64,000 nt of DNA from an uncultured Megasphaera sp. (GTDB lineage: Bacteria > Bacillota > Negativicutes > Veillonellales > Megasphaeraceae), in assembly GCF_900539295.1 (NCBI RefSeq), contig NZ_UQBH01000001.1, forward strand, positions 1 through 64,000, given 5' to 3'. How positions within the stretch are numbered: the first letter of the stretch is position 1; every line of letters starts with the position of its first letter. The position numbers and the translations under genes were made by a program. The notes below the pieces were generated by a model. The model made no database searches, was not told the origin of the DNA, and was given only the letters and a program-made list of their open reading frames with translations. This document shows, piece by piece, positions 1-8,469 of the stretch.

Positions 1-350
1 GGGCCGTGTCTCAGTCCCAATGTGGCCGTTCATCCTCTCAGACCGGCTACTGATCGTCGCCTTGGTGGGCCGTTACCCCTCCAACTAGCTAATCAGACGC
101 AAGCCCCTCCTCCAGCGAAAGCCCGAAGGCCTCCCTTTCTTCATTCCGTCATGCGGCGGAAAGAACGTATTCGGTATTAGCAGCCGTTTCCAGCTGTTGT
201 CCCCATCTGAAGGGCAGGTTGCTTACGCGTTACTCACCCGTTTGCCACTAGAATTAATAAGAAGCAAGCTTCTCATCTCTTCTCGTTCGACTTGCATGTG
301 TTAAGCACGCCGCCAGCGTTCGTCCTGAGCCAGGATCAAACTCTCCATGA
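1..350 (-). rRNA. rrs: 16S ribosomal RNA, 5' part (gene runs off the left edge)
   Basis: The reverse strand reads GAGAGTTTGATCCTGGCTC near position 345, the conserved start of bacterial 16S rRNA. It continues through other universal stretches to the ACTGAGACACGGCCC block at the left edge. About 350 nt of the 5' domain are present; the rest lies outside the window. The exact 5' end is estimated by analogy with other 16S genes. From memory the variable stretches resemble Megasphaera 16S. Confidence 0.97.
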
Positions 351-561
351 TAGTATGGAAGAGCTTACTAGCTCAACTTATTGTTTTTGGTGTCCGGCTT
401 ACACCGGACGTTTGAATTGATTCGGTTATTTTCTTACGAAAATGACCTGCACTCCCGAGTAAAACTCGGTATAAACAAATCTAAAGATTCATTTACTGGC
501 GTTCATTCAGTTCATTGTTCAGTTTTCAAAGGTCATCTGCCGTCGTAGTGACGACTTGTTT
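351..561 (-). promoter_or_regulatory. 16S rRNA leader with processing-type hairpins and a boxA-like stretch
   Basis: Between the proximal rRNA promoter and 16S there is no coding signal. On the minus strand the leader carries CTTTGAAAACTGAACA (about 514-533), a stretch commonly seen in firmicute rRNA leaders and spacers near antitermination and processing signals. It also contains two short hairpins with arms TCCGG/CCGGA (about 391-411) and CCGAG/CTCGG (about 455-472). They are probably part of the RNase III-type processing stalk. This assignment is inference. Confidence 0.55.
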
Positions 562-590
562 ATCTTACCAAACTCCGAGGAGCTTGTCAA
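562..590 (-). promoter_or_regulatory. Proximal rRNA promoter
   Basis: Minus-strand -35 TTGACA (585-590) and -10 TAAGAT (562-567) are separated by exactly 17 nt and lie about 210 nt upstream of the mature 16S start. The perfect -35 box and the tandem arrangement with a second promoter 117 bp upstream are typical of ribosomal RNA operons. Confidence 0.8.
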
Positions 591-678
591 GCACGTTTTT
601 GAAAGAACTTTCAAAAAACTTCGCTTGCGGCTGTTGTCTCAGCCGGGCCGTTCGGGGCTTCCCCCTGACAGCTTGTTT

Positions 679-707
679 AGTATACTACTCAAAGGATACC
701 TTGTCAA
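679..707 (-). promoter_or_regulatory. Distal rRNA promoter
   Basis: Minus-strand -35 TTGACA (702-707) and -10 TATACT (679-684) have a 17-nt spacer. It lies 117 bp upstream of the proximal promoter. Both promoters share the string CTTGACAAG at the -35 region, so the pair looks like a duplicated promoter unit. Confidence 0.82.
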
Positions 708-738
708 GCAAAAAATCAGGGGTCTCGTAAAGTTTTCC

Positions 739-767
739 TTCAAAGGCGTGGCCTTTTATAGTATAAT
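739..767 (+). promoter_or_regulatory. Promoter of the first binding-protein gene
   Basis: A perfect -10 TATAAT (762-767) has a -35-like TTCAAA (739-744) 17 nt upstream. It lies about 55 nt before the start codon at 824 and points away from the divergent rRNA promoters. Confidence 0.6.
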
Positions 768-823
768 TATGTGGAGTTATATTTTATATTTCCGCTTATA
801 TAAAGGAACAGGAGTTGTTACGT

Positions 824-1606
824 ATGAACAAAAAGTATTTAGTTATGGCGGTAGCTACGGCTGCAGCTGCCACCTTACTCGCCGGATGTGGTTCTTCAAC
901 AGACAATCAGAGTGGTGCTGCCGATGAGCAGAAAACCCTCGTCGTCGGAATGGAACCGACTTTCCCGCCTTTTGAATTCACGGACAACGGCAAGTATGTC
1001 GGCTTCGATATCGATTTAGCCAACGCCATCGGTGAAAAGACGGGCATGCAGGTTGAAGTCAAGAGCCTCGGCTTCGACGCCCTTATCCCGGCCCTTCGCA
1101 GTGGCCAGATCGATATGATTGCTTCCGGCATGGATGCTACGCCGGAACGGCAGAAACAAGTTTCCTTTACAGAACCGTACTTCCAGGACGGCTATTCTGT
1201 CGTCGTCCGCAAGGATAACGACACCATTCACGGTTTTGATGACCTCAAAGGCCGTACCGTCGGCACTCAGGTCGGCACCAAGGGCGTAGACCTCGGAACC
1301 GAAGCCGGCGCAACGGTCAAGCAGTACGATGCCAACAGCCAGGGCTGGATGGAACTGCAGAGCAACACTTGTGACGCCGTCATCATCAACACGTCGGTCG
1401 CTCTCTACTACTTGAAAGAAGGCGGCGACAAAGATCTTAAGATCGTCGGCGACTCCAAGAAAACCGATGCCGGTATTGCCATGGCTGTCGGTAAGGATAA
1501 AACGGCCCTCCTCGAAAAGGTCAACAAGGCGTTGGCTGACCTTAAAGCCGACGGAACCTATGCCAACCTCTACAAAAAATGGTTCGGCGTCGACCCTCAG
1601 ATGTAA
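824..1606 (+). CDS. Amino acid ABC transporter substrate-binding lipoprotein (family 3), copy 1
   Basis: A 260-residue solute-binding protein of bacterial family 3, the class that captures polar or basic amino acids for an ABC importer. The N-terminus is a lipoprotein signal with lipobox LLAGC, acylated Cys at residue 22. Family motifs are visible: TFPPFEFT, GFDIDLA and SGQIDMIASGMDATPER. ATG 824 is chosen because GGAG at 811-814 lies 9 nt upstream; a TTG at 815 would overlap that site. No permease or ATPase gene adjoins it, unlike the 21-23 kb system, so its membrane partner is not evident here. It is closely similar to the protein at 2270. The substrate cannot be fixed from sequence alone. 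Confidence 0.9.
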   Translation: MNKKYLVMAVATAAAATLLAGCGSSTDNQSGAADEQKTLVVGMEPTFPPFEFTDNGKYVGFDIDLANAIGEKTGMQVEVKSLGFDALIPALRSGQIDMIASGMDATPERQKQVSFTEPYFQDGYSVVVRKDNDTIHGFDDLKGRTVGTQVGTKGVDLGTEAGATVKQYDANSQGWMELQSNTCDAVIINTSVALYYLKEGGDKDLKIVGDSKKTDAGIAMAVGKDKTALLEKVNKALADLKADGTYANLYKKWFGVDPQM

Positions 1607-1609
1607 TCC

Positions 1610-2254
1610 ATGTATAAGACATATATCTTCGACTTCGATTATACTTTGGCCAACTCGGAAAAGGGCATCGTCATGTGCTTCCAGCTCCTCTTTGACGCGG
1701 AAGGCTATCGAGGCATTCCCGAAGATGCCATTCGCCGCACGATCGGCATGACGATGTATGATGCCATGGCAAGTCTTACCGGCGAAACGGATTCAGACCG
1801 CATCTATGACCTGATCAAAGAATATAAGGTCCGCTTCTCCGACAAGTATATGACGGCCAATACCCATCTCTATCCGGAAACGCTTCCGACGCTGAAAGCC
1901 CTTAAGGAAAGAGGTAGCCGCTGCTGCATCGTATCGACCAAGACCCGTTCGCGGATCAATGAAACGCTCACAAAATACGCCATGGAATCACTCATCGACC
2001 TCGTCGTCGGCATGGAAGACGTCGACAATGCCAAGCCCGCCCCTGACGGCATCAACCGAGTCTGCGACCATTTCGGCCTGGATAAAAAAGACGTCCTCTA
2101 TATTGGCGACAATACCATCGATGCCAAGGCAGCTCAAAATGCCGGCGTCGCCTTTGCCGCCGTAACGACAGGGACGACGACGGAAAGTGAATTCGTCTCC
2201 CTTCCCCACGAAGCGATCATGAAAGACCTTAGTGACATCCTTTCTATTCCCTAA
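1610..2254 (+). CDS. HAD-superfamily hydrolase (phosphoglycolate phosphatase-like)
   Basis: A 214-residue haloacid-dehalogenase-type phosphatase. Motif I is DFDYT (Asp8 and Asp10), the motif II Ser lies in IVSTKT, the motif III Lys in NAKPAPDG, and motif IV is GDNTID. The helical-cap arrangement resembles Gph/PpaX-like phosphatases; the substrate is unknown. The start codon lies 3 nt after the stop of the preceding binding-protein gene and has no clear ribosome binding site, so translation is probably coupled. The gene sits between two paralogous amino-acid-binding lipoproteins in one apparent operon, an unusual place for a phosphatase. Confidence 0.85.
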   Translation: MYKTYIFDFDYTLANSEKGIVMCFQLLFDAEGYRGIPEDAIRRTIGMTMYDAMASLTGETDSDRIYDLIKEYKVRFSDKYMTANTHLYPETLPTLKALKERGSRCCIVSTKTRSRINETLTKYAMESLIDLVVGMEDVDNAKPAPDGINRVCDHFGLDKKDVLYIGDNTIDAKAAQNAGVAFAAVTTGTTTESEFVSLPHEAIMKDLSDILSIP

Positions 2255-2269
2255 TTGGAGGAACTTACT

Positions 2270-3058
2270 ATGATGAAGAAAAAAGTTATGACCTTGGCAG
2301 CGGCCTCGATAGCCGCCCTGACCTTACTCTCCGGCTGCGGTTCCAATGGCAGTACGGATCAAGCCGCCGGCGGCTCCAAGGGCGACAAAACCCTCATCGT
2401 CGGGACCGAGCCGACCTTCCCGCCTTTTGAATTTACGGAAAATGACAAGGACGTCGGCTTCGACATCGATTTAGCTCAGGCCATCTGCGACAAATTGGGC
2501 TACAAGATGGAAGTCAAGAACCTCGGCTTCGATGCCCTTATCCCGGCCTTGAAGAGCGGCCAGATCGACATCATCGCCGCCGGCATGGATGCGACGGAAG
2601 AACGGAAGAAACAGATTAACTTCACCGACGTCTACTATCAGGGCGGCTACACCATCGTCGTCCCCGTAGGCAATACGGACATTACGGGATATGATTCCAT
2701 CGCCGGCAAGACCGTCGGCGCCCAGGTCGGATCCAAAGCTGCCGACTACGCCCGTGAACACGGTGCCAACGTCAAGGAGTTCGACACCAATACTCAGGGT
2801 TGGATGGAACTTGAAGCCGGCACCTGCGATGCCGTCTCCATCGACCAGGCCGTCGCCCAATACTATCTCCAGCAGGGCGGAAAGGACAAGCTCAAACTCG
2901 TCGGCGCTCCGATCACCTCTCGCGGCGTAGCCATGGGGATCAGCAAAGACAAACAGGAACTGACCGATCAAGTCAACCAGGCCTTGAAAGAACTCAAAGC
3001 CGACGGCACGTACGACAAGATCTATCAGAAATGGTTTGGCACAGCACCGAATAAATAA
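2270..3058 (+). CDS. Amino acid ABC transporter substrate-binding lipoprotein (family 3), copy 2
   Basis: A 262-residue paralogue of the protein at 824. It shares TFPPFEFT, GFDIDLAQA, LGFDALIPAL and the SGQID...GMDAT signature. A lipobox LLSGC lies near residue 27. ATG 2270 follows GGAGG (2257-2261) by 8 nt; a second ATG at 2273 is possible. It starts 15 nt after the HAD gene and ends the operon. Two near-duplicate binding proteins without permease genes suggest two ligand specificities feeding a shared permease, perhaps encoded elsewhere; this is inference. Confidence 0.9.
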   Translation: MMKKKVMTLAAASIAALTLLSGCGSNGSTDQAAGGSKGDKTLIVGTEPTFPPFEFTENDKDVGFDIDLAQAICDKLGYKMEVKNLGFDALIPALKSGQIDIIAAGMDATEERKKQINFTDVYYQGGYTIVVPVGNTDITGYDSIAGKTVGAQVGSKAADYAREHGANVKEFDTNTQGWMELEAGTCDAVSIDQAVAQYYLQQGGKDKLKLVGAPITSRGVAMGISKDKQELTDQVNQALKELKADGTYDKIYQKWFGTAPNK

Positions 3059-3102
3059 AGCTTAAAGGCTTTTTGCATTCGAACGGTGTCGACCGTCAAC
3101 AA

Positions 3103-3144
3103 CATAAGAAAACAGCCATCCATCTGGATGGCTGTTTTCTTATG
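3103..3144. terminator. Bidirectional terminator, perfect 19-bp inverted repeat
   Basis: Arms 3103-3121 and 3126-3144 are perfectly complementary around the loop ATCT. The A/T-rich outer part supplies a U-tract in either direction. It separates the convergent binding-protein operon (plus) and the housekeeping block (minus) and probably terminates both. Confidence 0.85.
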
Positions 3145-3145
3145 C

Positions 3146-4447
3146 TTACTTTTTCTTTTGCTCCTGTAGTTTTGCCATGCGGTCCTTCAGAGACGTAAAT
3201 GGCGTCTGATTGTCAGACTGGAGTTCTTCAGGCTGGATGGTCGTATCGCGACGAGCCGCTTTCCGTCTGGCTTTGGCTTCGGCAGCCCGCCGTTCTTCCG
3301 CTTCACGCGAGCTCTGTACGGCTTCGCGAAGAGGCTGCAGCTTACTGTCGGGCACGACTAAGAATCGAACCGGCAAGTTGGCTGCACCGGGCGGCATGAT
3401 ATGGATGGTCATATCCGTCCCGGCCGGAAAGGTGTCGACATATTCCATAGCATAAGGGTCGTTAAGCCCCATGGAATGGCGATTGCGCGGCAATTCAACG
3501 ATCTTTTTATCTTCCCCCACCTTGGGGTCGCTGTAAATCAGTTCGGCTACACCGGCATATTCACCGCCTTGGGGATTAAAATAGAGATGTACGTCTCCCG
3601 TCCCCTGGGTCCGCAGATGGATGGTGTAGTCAAGGCCATAGTTTCCCGTATCTTCCGACGACCGATTATCCATGACGTCCTTTCCTTGAAGGAAGCGGTC
3701 CATGACGCCGTCGGCTAAGAGGATGTACCCGATGCCGCTGTCCGTAGAGTAAGGCGTAAGGGTACTCATAAAGCGGTCCTTGCCGTGGAAGGTTCCCCGC
3801 AGTTTGACGGAATCACTGGGCAGATATCGGAGCTGGCGAACAAAGGCCATCGGATCTGCTTTCGTCGGTAAAATCATGGACGATAAAATCATCGGTTCCG
3901 GAAGGCTGACATTGATAATGCCCGAAAAAAGCTGATCCGGCCGAACGACGACTTCATTGAGCCGTTCCCCGACCAAGGCGTAGTCGTGAGGCTTTACCGT
4001 CACCTTGTTGACGGTCATATTGCCTTCATAATACAGGGTCGACAGCTCTTTGCCGACCTGATAATAGTCGGTACTGGGACGCGTGTACTGATAGCCTTGA
4101 AGAATGGCATCGATCGGATAGTCATGGGGGTTATAGAGCATGGCTACGATTTTTCGATCTGTCGACTGCTGATTGACGTGATAAAAGTAAAGACGCACGT
4201 CGCCACTGACCATATCCCCATAGAGGATACCGTCACTTTCGGCGTATTCCGGACTGTCGGAAAGGAGGAGCGTCCCCGTATCGATGGGCGGCGTCATGGA
4301 AATAGACTTCATAGGCTGGACGACGACACGGCTCATAACATCGGGATCGTCAACTCCCGGCAGTCCTGCCGCCAAGGAGGTTCCAAGGGGTATAAAGGCC
4401 GTCAAAAGACCGGCAATATAGGTACATAGTTTCTTAATGTTCATCAT
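3146..4447 (-). CDS. Exported protein of unknown function
   Basis: A 433-residue protein with a cleavable-looking signal peptide (hydrophobic core about residues 10-25, ending SLAAG). I recognise no domain. The mature part looks beta-rich (many short stretches such as GDVRLYFYHV and YGLDYTIHLRT). It ends in a charged Ala/Arg/Lys-rich segment (about residues 385-433, for example AEERRAAEAKARRKAARR) resembling a coiled or nucleic-acid/cell-wall-binding tail. The start ATG 4447 lies inside the end of whiA (14-nt overlap), with GAAGG 8 nt upstream, so it is the last gene of the rapZ-yvcK-whiA operon. An extracytoplasmic structural or adhesive role is possible but unproven. Confidence 0.75.
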   Translation of the reverse strand: MMNIKKLCTYIAGLLTAFIPLGTSLAAGLPGVDDPDVMSRVVVQPMKSISMTPPIDTGTLLLSDSPEYAESDGILYGDMVSGDVRLYFYHVNQQSTDRKIVAMLYNPHDYPIDAILQGYQYTRPSTDYYQVGKELSTLYYEGNMTVNKVTVKPHDYALVGERLNEVVVRPDQLFSGIINVSLPEPMILSSMILPTKADPMAFVRQLRYLPSDSVKLRGTFHGKDRFMSTLTPYSTDSGIGYILLADGVMDRFLQGKDVMDNRSSEDTGNYGLDYTIHLRTQGTGDVHLYFNPQGGEYAGVAELIYSDPKVGEDKKIVELPRNRHSMGLNDPYAMEYVDTFPAGTDMTIHIMPPGAANLPVRFLVVPDSKLQPLREAVQSSREAEERRAAEAKARRKAARRDTTIQPEELQSDNQTPFTSLKDRMAKLQEQKKK

Positions 4448-5369
4448 GTTGTTGACCTTCTATCTGTTTTGCTATATCGGCAATTTTTTTGAAACGGTGC
4501 GTTAAGCCGGATTTTGTCAGTCCCGACTGGGCCGCCAATTCACTCATCGAAGCCTCGGGGTTGGCCATGCGCAGTTCCGCGGCCTCGCGGAGCTTAGCCG
4601 ACATGCGCTGATAGAGGCCCGACTCCTGAATCCGGGTAATGGCCCTGCGCTGGCGAAAAGCGGCATCGACAGTTTTCTGAAGGTTGGCCGTTTCACAGTT
4701 GACGACGCGATTGACGTTGTTGCGCATTTCCTTTACGACGCGAACCTCTTCAAAGGTTAAATACGCTTGAGAGGCCCCGATATACTGCAGAAAGTGGGAC
4801 ACGCCGTTGCCTTCCTTTATATAGACCAAATAATCGCCCTTGCGGTCGGTAATCTTGGCAGGCAGGCGGAAGCGGCGCATGATTTTAAGCAGTTTTTCCG
4901 CAAAGGCTGCATTGCCTGTCACTAATTCCAAATGGTAGTCCCTTTTAGGCTGATTAACGGAACCTCCACCCATAAAGGCCCCCCGCAAAAAAGCCCGCTG
5001 ACACTCCGTCTTGCGCAAGTCGATGGCAGAAAACTCCGCATCCGTCGGGAAGAGGGACAGGTCGCGCAAAATCGCCGTACTTTCCGGTGACGGCGACACG
5101 CGCAGGATATAATAATTTTTCTTTCGCAAGCGCAGTCCCTGACGGACCCGCACTTCAGGACGGACGGTAAAGGCCTCCATCCACATCTTGAGCACCTTTC
5201 GGGCGACGGCATTGTTCGACGTACTGAATTCGATGCCAATCATCCCGTGAGAGCCGAGAATAAGTGAGCCGCCCATACAAAGGAGGGCTGCCAGCTCAGC
5301 AAAGCGGCAGGCAGGGTTCTCCGGTTTGTAATGGGCAATCTCATTTTTCACTTCTTCCGCAAAAGACAA
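4434..5369 (-). CDS. whiA: WhiA family sporulation/cell-division regulator
   Basis: A 311-residue WhiA protein: an N-terminal degenerate LAGLIDADG homing-endonuclease-like fold and a C-terminal helix-turn-helix (SMSELAAQSGLTKSGLTHRF near the end). In Bacillus and Streptomyces WhiA binds DNA and affects division and chromosome segregation. The start is TTG 5369 (MSFAEEVKNEIAHY), because GGAGG at 5379-5383 lies 9 nt upstream and upstream codons are unlike the family. The ribosome binding site overlaps the yvcK stop codon. The gene order rapZ-yvcK-whiA is the conserved firmicute order. Confidence 0.93.
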   Translation of the reverse strand: MSFAEEVKNEIAHYKPENPACRFAELAALLCMGGSLILGSHGMIGIEFSTSNNAVARKVLKMWMEAFTVRPEVRVRQGLRLRKKNYYILRVSPSPESTAILRDLSLFPTDAEFSAIDLRKTECQRAFLRGAFMGGGSVNQPKRDYHLELVTGNAAFAEKLLKIMRRFRLPAKITDRKGDYLVYIKEGNGVSHFLQYIGASQAYLTFEEVRVVKEMRNNVNRVVNCETANLQKTVDAAFRQRRAITRIQESGLYQRMSAKLREAAELRMANPEASMSELAAQSGLTKSGLTHRFKKIADIAKQIEGQQHDEH

Positions 5370-5382
5370 TGGCTGCCGCCTC

Positions 5383-6729
5383 CTAACGGTGGGTAAGGGT
5401 ATAACGCTTAAGATAATAGTGAAGCAATTCCGGTGACAAATCAGTCCGCAAGGCATTGATCAGGTCAAAGAGGACATTGGCCAGTTTCTTCGTATCGTGA
5501 GTGGCACTGTTTTCCTTATTGATAAGGTCTGACAGGATCAAGGTAGCACCGGTTTCGCCGATTTCTTTTTTATCGATCATGACCGGATGGGAGCCGTGAG
5601 CCACGTAGCGCTGCAGCACAGCCGGTTCGACGTCGCCGTTATTAGCGATGACGAAGTCGATAATCTTGTCGCCGGCCTGTTTATTGATGGCTTTGACATG
5701 GTCGGAGACGGTATAGTCATCCGTTTCCCCCTTCTGGGTCATGACGTTGCAAATATAAATTTTAGGGGCCTTGCTGTCCCGAATAGCCCCAATGATGTCA
5801 GGAACGCACAAATTCGGCATGATGCTCGTATAGAGGCTCCCCGGCCCGAGGACGATGGCATCGGCGCCTTTGATGGCGTCGACGGCCGACTTGATGGCCT
5901 TCGGGTGTTCCGGCGTCGTAAAGACACTTTTGATACGGCCGTGAGCATGGGGAATCTGCGACTCGCCTTCGACGATACGGCCGTCGGTCATCTTGGCATT
6001 GAGGCGGATTTTTTCGGCTGACGAAGGGATGACCTTGCCGCGGACGCGCAGGATCTTGCTCGTCGCATCCATGGCCTCTTCGACATCGCCGAGGACTTCG
6101 ATAAGCGCTGCAATGAACAGGTTGCCGAAACTATGTCCCGTCAGGTCCCCGGAACCGCCGAAGCGATGGGCAAAGAGCTGTTCCATGAGCCCTTCTTTAT
6201 CAGCCATGGCAACCAGGCAGTTGCGCAGATCACCGGGAGCAATGATATCCAAATCTTCGCGGATTCGTCCGGTCGAACCGCCGTCATCGGCAACGGTGAC
6301 GACAGCCGTCAGATTATAAGTCTTCGACTTGAGGCCGCGCAGCATGACCGACAAACCGGTGCCGCCGCCGATGACGACGACTTTCGGCCCTTTTGAAAGC
6401 TGGAACTTGGAAAAAATCAAATCGCTGAAATTCCCCGATTCACCGGGCATGACGACACCGATCATGGTCCGTATCAGCCGCCGCGTCGCCCAGCCCATGA
6501 TGGCCATGCCGACGATGATGACCAAGATACCCAAACTGGCCAGAATCGTGTAATTATAATGTCCCGTCATTTCATAGAGCAGCCGGAAGGCCCACTCTTC
6601 TACTTCACCTAACCACTGATAGTTAAAAGTCAGGATGATGCCGAAGCTGGAGAACATCATGCCCAGCCCGAAAAGAAAGAGCCAGCGCTTGATATGCAGT
6701 CCCGGATGGAGCCATTTCATAAAACGCAT
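5383..6729 (-). CDS. yvcK: YvcK/GlmR family gluconeogenesis factor with N-terminal membrane segments
   Basis: A 448-residue CofD/UPF0052-family protein. The nucleotide-sugar-binding core starts about residue 115 with VVVIGGGTGLSVMLRGLK and VADDGGSTGRIR. In Bacillus YvcK/GlmR binds UDP-GlcNAc and supports peptidoglycan precursor synthesis during gluconeogenic growth. Before the core there are two predicted transmembrane helices (about residues 12-34 and 61-81), so this version is probably membrane-anchored, as in many clostridia. ATG 6729 has GGAGG 7 nt upstream. It lies 11 nt after rapZ. Confidence 0.93.
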   Translation of the reverse strand: MRFMKWLHPGLHIKRWLFLFGLGMMFSSFGIILTFNYQWLGEVEEWAFRLLYEMTGHYNYTILASLGILVIIVGMAIMGWATRRLIRTMIGVVMPGESGNFSDLIFSKFQLSKGPKVVVIGGGTGLSVMLRGLKSKTYNLTAVVTVADDGGSTGRIREDLDIIAPGDLRNCLVAMADKEGLMEQLFAHRFGGSGDLTGHSFGNLFIAALIEVLGDVEEAMDATSKILRVRGKVIPSSAEKIRLNAKMTDGRIVEGESQIPHAHGRIKSVFTTPEHPKAIKSAVDAIKGADAIVLGPGSLYTSIMPNLCVPDIIGAIRDSKAPKIYICNVMTQKGETDDYTVSDHVKAINKQAGDKIIDFVIANNGDVEPAVLQRYVAHGSHPVMIDKKEIGETGATLILSDLINKENSATHDTKKLANVLFDLINALRTDLSPELLHYYLKRYTLTHR

Positions 6730-6740
6730 GACAGTACCTC

Positions 6741-7655
6741 CTACGCTTCGCCTTCGTACCCCGGCGCATCTTCTTCAACGTCGTTTTTCTGAATATCGCG
6801 GTGTTCGATGGATACATCGACGCCGTTGTCCCGCAAGTGCTTGTACATGGCTTCGGCCATGCAGACGCTGCGGTGCATACCGCCGGTGCAGCCGACGGCA
6901 ATGACCAGCTGACTCTTGCCTTCCCGTTCATAATTCGGAAGGAGGAAGTCGATCATATCAAACCATTTTTCTTTATACACCTGGGTAATGGGAAAACTTT
7001 CGACGTAGTCCCGCACGCAGGGCACACGGCCCGACTTATGGCGAAAATCATCGATATAATAAGGATTCGGCAGGAAGCGGACGTCTTCGACGATATCGGC
7101 ATCGATGGGCATGCCGTGCTTGAATCCGAAGGATACGACGGTAACGGTCATGCTCTTTTTGCTGTCTGTAATGGCATAGCGCTTGACCAGAATTTCCTTC
7201 AGCTGTTTAGGCTGCAGGTTCGACGTATCGATGATAAAGTCGGCTTTCCTCCGCAAAGATGCCAAGCGATTCCGTTCTTCGGCAATGCCCTGGCTGATGC
7301 GTCCGTGAGGCGCTAAGGGATGGACCCGGCGCGTTTCCTTATAGCGGCGGACCAAGGCCTGGTCAGACGCCTCGATAAAGACGATTTCATAAGAAATACC
7401 TTCTTCTTTCAAATCTTTCAGGTCTTTCAGGCACTGACTCATGGCATCAAAAAATTCACCGCCGCGAATATCGGCAATGAGGGCGACGTGACGAACTCGT
7501 TCGCCGCCTTTAATGCATAATTCCGCAAACTTAGGGATTAATACCGGCGGGATGTTGTCGATACAAAAATAACCGATATCCTCTAAGACTTGAACGGCAT
7601 GGGTCTTGCCGGCACCGGACATGCCGGTGACGATAATCAAATGAAAATGGTCCAT
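6741..7655 (-). CDS. rapZ: RapZ family nucleotide-binding RNase adaptor/regulator
   Basis: A 304-residue P-loop protein with Walker A GMSGAGKT at residues 11-18 and the RapZ C-terminal signature GCTGGMHRSVCMAEA. In enterobacteria RapZ binds small RNAs and controls GlmS; in firmicutes (YvcJ) it is a GTPase/ATPase of less clear role. ATG 7655 (MDHFHLIIVTG) is preceded by AGGAGG with a 5-nt spacer; further upstream codons are not family-like. It is followed after 11 nt by yvcK. Confidence 0.93.
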   Translation of the reverse strand: MDHFHLIIVTGMSGAGKTHAVQVLEDIGYFCIDNIPPVLIPKFAELCIKGGERVRHVALIADIRGGEFFDAMSQCLKDLKDLKEEGISYEIVFIEASDQALVRRYKETRRVHPLAPHGRISQGIAEERNRLASLRRKADFIIDTSNLQPKQLKEILVKRYAITDSKKSMTVTVVSFGFKHGMPIDADIVEDVRFLPNPYYIDDFRHKSGRVPCVRDYVESFPITQVYKEKWFDMIDFLLPNYEREGKSQLVIAVGCTGGMHRSVCMAEAMYKHLRDNGVDVSIEHRDIQKNDVEEDAPGYEGEA

Positions 7656-7668
7656 AAGAACCTCCTGT

Positions 7669-8469
7669 TTACAATACAAATTTCTCGACAGCGGCAGCGA
7701 CACCGTCTTCATCATGAGACAAGGTGACGTAGTCGGCGGCATCCTTGACTTCCTGTGCCGCATTGGCCATAGCGACAGAAAAACCGGCCGCTCTCAGCAT
7801 GTCCAAATCGTTTTGGGAATCGCCGATAGCCATGATATTTTTGATATCAATGCCATAATATTCTCCCAGGCGTCGGATGCCATTTCCCTTATCGACGCCA
7901 AGGGGCATGATTTCTAAAAAGGTCAAATCTGAAAAAAGGACATTGAACCGGCCCGGGAAGGTCTTTTCAATGAGGGCCTTACGGCCTAGGAGATCTTCAT
8001 GTTCGCCTCGGCTGAGCAGCTTGTTGCAGTCTCCCTGTACCCGATAAAAGTCATCACCGCAGATGACAGCCTTGGCCTTGGTGATTCGTTCATAGTCACG
8101 AATCCACGGTTCATCGAGTTCAACCCGCAGCACGTCGTCAATATAGGTCTGCATCTGCCAGCACTGTTCTCGTGCCAAATAGACCAATTCTTGAGCATCC
8201 TGCCGAGAAATCGTCTGCTGAAAGAGAATCTTCTTCGATTCCAGCGTTTCAACCAGACCGCCGGCAAAGAGCAGCATCGGGCTGTCACCCAAAGCCAGCC
8301 GTTCGCCATAAGCCTTGGCCGTCTGATACATGCGGCCCGTTGCAATAGCGACGATGACGCCTTTCTGACGTGCTTTTTGGAGCGTCTCAACAGTGTGGTC
8401 CGAAACGGTTCCGTCACTTCGCAGCAACGTTCCGTCGAGGTCAATCGTAATCATCTTGATGGTTTCCAT
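7669..8469 (-). CDS. Cof-type HAD-IIB phosphatase
   Basis: A 266-residue member of the Cof/HAD-IIB hydrolases. Motif I is DLDGTLL near residue 11 and motif IV is GDSQNDLDML; the C2-type cap between them fits sugar-phosphate or flavin-phosphate phosphatases. The substrate is not identifiable. The start codon shares its A with the stop codon of the upstream SLH-like gene (TAATG), and rapZ follows 13 nt downstream, so it is in the operon. GGGAG lies 10 nt before the ATG. Confidence 0.88.
   Translation of the reverse strand: METIKMITIDLDGTLLRSDGTVSDHTVETLQKARQKGVIVAIATGRMYQTAKAYGERLALGDSPMLLFAGGLVETLESKKILFQQTISRQDAQELVYLAREQCWQMQTYIDDVLRVELDEPWIRDYERITKAKAVICGDDFYRVQGDCNKLLSRGEHEDLLGRKALIEKTFPGRFNVLFSDLTFLEIMPLGVDKGNGIRRLGEYYGIDIKNIMAIGDSQNDLDMLRAAGFSVAMANAAQEVKDAADYVTLSHDEDGVAAAVEKFVL

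Noticed and set aside
515..927. Open frames over the rRNA promoters and the start of the first binding-protein gene
   Set aside because: They cover tandem rRNA promoters and leader sequence, have no ribosome binding sites and no family resemblance.
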